A stretch of 9,260 bases of DNA. Source: an uncultured Bacteroidales bacterium. Its GTDB lineage: Bacteria; Bacteroidota; Bacteroidia; Bacteroidales; P3. This document shows, in pieces, positions 6,130 through 9,260 of this stretch. Every line of letters starts with the position of its first letter. Position 1 is the first letter of the stretch. Below the pieces are notes generated by a model that saw nothing but the letters and a program-made list of their open reading frames with translations, searched no databases and was not told the origin of the DNA. The stretch covers positions 1 through 9,260 of the forward strand of contig CALCUN010000142.1 of NCBI GenBank assembly GCA_937906975.1, given 5' to 3'. Position numbers and translations under genes: made by a program.

Positions 6130-7632
6130 ATGAAATACAGAAACTACAATTACAAAATCACGTGGATATTACTTTTTTTAGGTATTATTTTAATGATAGC
6201 CTTTCTTTTCTTTATTCACAACACCGTTACACAACTTAGAAACGAAGAAATAAAAAAAATAAAGATATGGGCAAATGCTGTAAGCCGTAAGATAGAGGTG
6301 TTAGATAATGTAAAGAATTTTTTTGACAACTTAGCTATTGACGAACATGCCAAGGTGCAACAATTTATCTCTGCTCATAAATACATTCTCTCACAACCCT
6401 TAGACAGCGAACTTAATTTCTATTACGAATTTATTTCAAACAACCGCACAATCCCTGTAATAATAACCGATGAGTTTGACAACATTTTACTATCTCAAAA
6501 CATAGAAATAACAGAAGACCAAAAAAAATTATCGGGTAAGTTGTTAGACAAATTTTCCATTAACCCACCAATAGAATACACAGCAAGCGATATAAAATTC
6601 AAGCTCTACTATACTGAAAGTTTAATTTACTCAAATTTAAAAAACACCTTATATTATTTAACTTACGACTTCCTTACCGAAATTGTAAATAATACGGTTT
6701 CAATTCCTGTGATAATTACCGACAGCACGCAAAGTAAAATCATAGCTCATGGAAACATTGACGAAAAACTTTTTAAAAAACCTTTTTTCAACAAACTCCT
6801 TTCAGAAATGGAAACACAAAACAACTCCATTTCTATCAATCTACCAAATTATCCTAATGCTAAGATTTTTTATGAAAGTCCTACTTTTCTTACCCTTTTG
6901 AAATACTACCCTCCTATCTTCTCTTTGTTGATTATTTTATTTGCGTTCTTAATTATTCAACTGCTTAAAATCACTAAAAAATCAGAAGAAAATTCGATTT
7001 GGATAGGAATGAACAAAGAAACCGCACATCAACTCGGCACACCTATATCTTCTTTAATGGCTTGGGTAGAATATTTGAAATTAAATCCAGAAAACGAAAT
7101 GGTTTGCAGAGAAATATCAAAAGATATTGACAAATTAAACGTCATAACTCAACGCTTCTCGCAAGTAGGTAAGACTCCGAAGAAAGTAGAGCTTAATATA
7201 ATTGAGATAATTCAAAACTCGGTGGATTATATCAAAAGCAGAACTTCTAAAAAGGTTAATTACGACATTATTTTACCTCAAGAAAATTGCATAAACATAG
7301 ATTTAAACCAACATTTATTTGAATGGGCATTGGAAAATTTAATAAAAAATGCAATAGATGCGATGAATGGAGTTGGAAACCTAACAATAGAGGTAAAAAA
7401 TGAAAGCAAAAAAATAATTATTGACGTAAGCGACACAGGAAAAGGCGTACATAAAAGAGATTTTAAAAAGATATTCTATCCAGGATTCACAACAAAAGAA
7501 AGAGGTTGGGGCATGGGACTTTCTCTTGTCAAAAGAATAATTGAAGAATACCATAAAGGAAAAGTTTTTCTCAAACATTCCTCTATTGGAAAAGGCTCAA
7601 CATTTAGAATAATTCTTAAAAAAGAAAAATAA
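6130..7632 (+). CDS. Membrane sensor histidine kinase (orphan, HQLGTP-type)
   Basis: I place the start at ATG 6130 (500 residues). The frame extends up to a TTG at 6085, but that lies upstream of the predicted transcription start. Order: transmembrane segment 1 (about 11-29), extracytoplasmic region (about 30-260), transmembrane segment 2 (about 261-279), then the kinase core. The phospho-acceptor box KETAHQLGTPISSL (296-309) has H300. The ATPase domain shows N-box LIKNAIDAM (404-412, N407), G1 DTGKG (435-439), F-box around IFYPGFTTK (448-456) and G2 GWGMGLSL (459-466). All catalytic motifs are present, so it should autophosphorylate. The sensor region contains IPVIITD twice (108-114 and 192-198), each followed by a strand ending in I and an asparagine/isoleucine pair. 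No response regulator is adjacent, so its partner and signal are unknown. The stop overlaps the hemW start by one base, implying coupled translation. Confidence 0.9.
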   Translation: MKYRNYNYKITWILLFLGIILMIAFLFFIHNTVTQLRNEEIKKIKIWANAVSRKIEVLDNVKNFFDNLAIDEHAKVQQFISAHKYILSQPLDSELNFYYEFISNNRTIPVIITDEFDNILLSQNIEITEDQKKLSGKLLDKFSINPPIEYTASDIKFKLYYTESLIYSNLKNTLYYLTYDFLTEIVNNTVSIPVIITDSTQSKIIAHGNIDEKLFKKPFFNKLLSEMETQNNSISINLPNYPNAKIFYESPTFLTLLKYYPPIFSLLIILFAFLIIQLLKITKKSEENSIWIGMNKETAHQLGTPISSLMAWVEYLKLNPENEMVCREISKDIDKLNVITQRFSQVGKTPKKVELNIIEIIQNSVDYIKSRTSKKVNYDIILPQENCINIDLNQHLFEWALENLIKNAIDAMNGVGNLTIEVKNESKKIIIDVSDTGKGVHKRDFKKIFYPGFTTKERGWGMGLSLVKRIIEEYHKGKVFLKHSSIGKGSTFRIILKKEK

Positions 7633-8711
7633 TGTCAGGCATTTACATTCATATTCCTTACTGCGCCCAAAAGTGTATCTATTGTAATTTTTACTCAATT
7701 GCTACAAAAAAAAGCAAAGACAATTACATAAAAGCACTAATCAAAGAAATTGAAAAACGCAATACCTATCTTTCCTCGCCAATCAAGACAATATATTTTG
7801 GAGGTGGCACACCGACTTGCTTAGACAAAGAGCAAATCAAAGAAATCTTTACTTGCATAAAATCAAACTACAATCTCGCTCAATTAGAAGAGGTAACAAT
7901 AGAGGCAAATCCCGAAGATGCAAACGCTGAGTTATTGGAATTTCTTTTAAAACTTGGATTTAATAGAATATCTTACGGAATACAAAGTTTTAATGACCAA
8001 GATTTACGAATTTTAAACCGAAGACACTCTTCTCAAACCGCTATTTCTGCCATTGAGCTATCAAGAAAAATAGGTTTTTCTAATATTTCGTTTGACCTTA
8101 TGTTTAATCTTCCAAATATGACTTGTAAAACATGGGAGAAAAACTTAGAAACAGCCATTAAACTTTCGCCTGAGCATATTTCTTGTTACTCTCTGACTTG
8201 CGAAGAGGGTACAATGCTTGACAAATTAATAAAAAAACAAAGCCTTTCCATGCCTTGTGAAAGCGAAGTTGTAGAACAATTCAACCTTACCGACAAATAT
8301 CTTAGTGAAGCCGGATTTGAACATTACGAAATTTCAAATTACTGTAAGCAAGGTTTTAAAAGCAAACACAACTCTGCATATTGGCAAGCAGAAGAATACA
8401 TTGGACTTGGTGCAGCGGCACATTCTTTCAATATTTCTTCACGCTCGTGGAATCCAGAAAACATTGAGCAATATATCTCAAATATAGAAAACGACATAGA
8501 GCCTTTTACAGAAATTCTTTCAGCAAAAGACAAATACAATGAATACATTATGCTTTCGCTTCGCACAAAAGAAGGCATAGATTCAAAGTATATTGAAAAT
8601 AATTTTCCTCAATATTTCTCTTACTTTGAGAAACAAAATGAAAAAGCCAAAGAATTTTTAAAAACTCCTTGGCTTCTCAACGATAGAATCGCTCTTGAAC
8701 TTATGATTTAA
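7632..8711 (+). CDS. hemW: HemW, radical SAM heme chaperone (coproporphyrinogen oxidase-like)
   Basis: This 359-residue radical SAM protein has cluster motif C11-x3-C15-x2-C18 (YCAQKCIYCNF). Residue 20 is Phe, not the extra Cys of HemN, which marks HemW rather than oxygen-independent coproporphyrinogen oxidase. Further signatures: GGGTP (57-61), EANPED (91-96), YGIQSF (115-120), HYEISNY (231-237), the heme-binding HNxxYW motif (HNSAYW, 246-251) and GLGAAAHS (258-265). HemW-family proteins bind heme and hand it to respiratory proteins; older annotation as HemN is misleading. The segment DLMFNLPNMT (155-164) has Asn where DLxYGLPGxT usually has Gly, twice. It is somewhat shorter than many homologues, but the end (WLLNDRIALELMI) resembles a normal family C-terminus. 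Translation starts on the last base of the kinase stop (TAATG). Confidence 0.93.
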   Translation: MSGIYIHIPYCAQKCIYCNFYSIATKKSKDNYIKALIKEIEKRNTYLSSPIKTIYFGGGTPTCLDKEQIKEIFTCIKSNYNLAQLEEVTIEANPEDANAELLEFLLKLGFNRISYGIQSFNDQDLRILNRRHSSQTAISAIELSRKIGFSNISFDLMFNLPNMTCKTWEKNLETAIKLSPEHISCYSLTCEEGTMLDKLIKKQSLSMPCESEVVEQFNLTDKYLSEAGFEHYEISNYCKQGFKSKHNSAYWQAEEYIGLGAAAHSFNISSRSWNPENIEQYISNIENDIEPFTEILSAKDKYNEYIMLSLRTKEGIDSKYIENNFPQYFSYFEKQNEKAKEFLKTPWLLNDRIALELMI

Positions 8712-8713
8712 TT

Positions 8714-9202
8714 CTATTTCTTTTCCCAAACTTCAAATCGAAAATTCACTTCTTCTTTTTCATCATAAAGCATTGGAGAAAGACGTTTTATTTCCCAAAT
8801 TTGCTCATCGATTTCAGGGAAAAACACATCTGCTTCAAAGTCTTTATACACTCTTGTAATGTAAAGTTTATCTGCCTTAGGCAATAAAGCTTTGTAAAGA
8901 CTTGCTCCACCAATGCAAAACACCTCATCTTTTTCTTCTTTCAAAGCCTCCAATGCCTTATCTGTATCAGAAAATAATTCAGCACCAGAAATTTGATAAT
9001 CCTTTTGCGAAGACACTACAATATTTCTACGATTCTTCAGAGGTTTAAACGGCAAACTTTCCCAAGTCTTACGACCCATTAAAACCGTTCTTGCATTTGT
9101 TGTTTTTTTAAAATACTTTAAATCCTCGCTTATATGCCATAGCAAATCATTATCCTTACCTATTGCATTGTTTTGCGCAATCGCTACAATCAAACTAATC
9201 AT
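8714..9202 (-). CDS. folA: Dihydrofolate reductase
   Basis: This 162-residue type I dihydrofolate reductase makes tetrahydrofolate from dihydrofolate with NADPH, restoring the folate oxidised by thymidylate synthase. Motifs: MISLIVAIAQNNAIGKD at the N-terminus (Met20-loop region), LLWHISEDLKYFKKTT (20-35) with catalytic acid D27 aligned with E. coli D27, MGRKTWESLP (42-51) of the NADPH-binding part, IVVSS (61-65), IGGASLY (97-103) with the conserved Gly-Gly, and YITRV (114-118) with the conserved Thr. Length is close to the E. coli enzyme and it is intact. The ATG overlaps the thyA stop as ATGA, so the two are translationally coupled. The stop TAG lies 2 nt from the stop of the convergent hemW. 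Confidence 0.95.
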   Translation of the reverse strand: MISLIVAIAQNNAIGKDNDLLWHISEDLKYFKKTTNARTVLMGRKTWESLPFKPLKNRRNIVVSSQKDYQISGAELFSDTDKALEALKEEKDEVFCIGGASLYKALLPKADKLYITRVYKDFEADVFFPEIDEQIWEIKRLSPMLYDEKEEVNFRFEVWEKK

Positions 9203-9260
9203 ACCGCAACCTCCGCTTTAATATGTGGGTGTGAAACGTAGTTTTCTATTTTTATATCCT
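9199..9260 (-). CDS. thyA: Thymidylate synthase, C-terminal fragment (5' part outside window)
   Basis: Only the last 19 codons and the stop are inside the window. They read DIKIENYVSHPHIKAEVAV, matching the ThyA C-terminus: a hydrophobic strand, then HPxIKAxVAV, with the terminal Val/Ile that closes over the substrate in this family. The TGA stop overlaps the folA start (ATGA). ThyA makes dTMP from dUMP using methylene-tetrahydrofolate and yields the dihydrofolate that FolA reduces. The gene is cut by the right edge of the window, not by a mutation. The length is short, but the motif together with its folA neighbour makes the call firm. Confidence 0.85.
   Translation of the reverse strand, partial: DIKIENYVSHPHIKAEVAV

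Noticed and set aside
7381..8578. Short frames at 7381-7578 (-), 8305-8487 (+) and 8339-8578 (-)
   Set aside because: They overlap the kinase ATPase domain and hemW in other frames and show no motif or start context.
8640..8713. Frameshifted or truncated hemW C-terminus
   Set aside because: The protein is a little short, but its last residues resemble the usual end of the family, and no continuation is seen in the other frames before folA.

Overview
The window comes from an AT-rich genome of the phylum Bacteroidota, probably a Bacteroidales-like lineage; the genus cannot be read from this stretch. Three things point there. The promoters have the form TTG-N19-TAnnTTTG, the start codons lack Shine-Dalgarno sequences and follow A-rich leaders, and a very large secreted protein alternates 'choice-of-anchor J' (cleaved-adhesin) and fibronectin type III domains. 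No tRNA, rRNA, insertion sequence or CRISPR array was seen, and no gap between genes exceeds about 215 bases.

Positions 1-3899, minus strand: one uninterrupted frame of 1299 codons starting at 3899 and running off the left edge without a stop. It encodes an exported modular surface or adhesin-like protein: signal peptide, then five J-type domains alternating with five Fn3 domains, the last cut by the window edge. It has its own well-formed promoter (3952-3983), preceded by three copies of an 11-base A-tract element (3990-4036).

Positions 4058-6023, minus strand: dapA (4-hydroxy-tetrahydrodipicolinate synthase, lysine and cell-wall precursor synthesis), then 6 nt later a class II fructose-bisphosphate aldolase gene. 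They look like a two-gene operon running from a promoter at 6039-6070 to a GC-rich intrinsic terminator at 4058-4097.

Positions 6100-8711, plus strand: transcribed divergently from dapA are a two-transmembrane sensor histidine kinase (true start most likely ATG 6130) and hemW, the radical-SAM heme chaperone, whose start codon overlaps the kinase stop codon. No response regulator lies beside the kinase.

Positions 8714-9260, minus strand: folA (dihydrofolate reductase) overlaps the 3' end of thyA (thymidylate synthase), of which only 19 residues are in the window. These two form the usual dTMP/folate pair. hemW and folA converge with only 2 nt between their stop codons.

Most of the window is core metabolism. 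The accessory and most interesting parts are the modular surface protein, the repeat cluster upstream of its promoter, and the orphan kinase with a duplicated motif in its sensor region.
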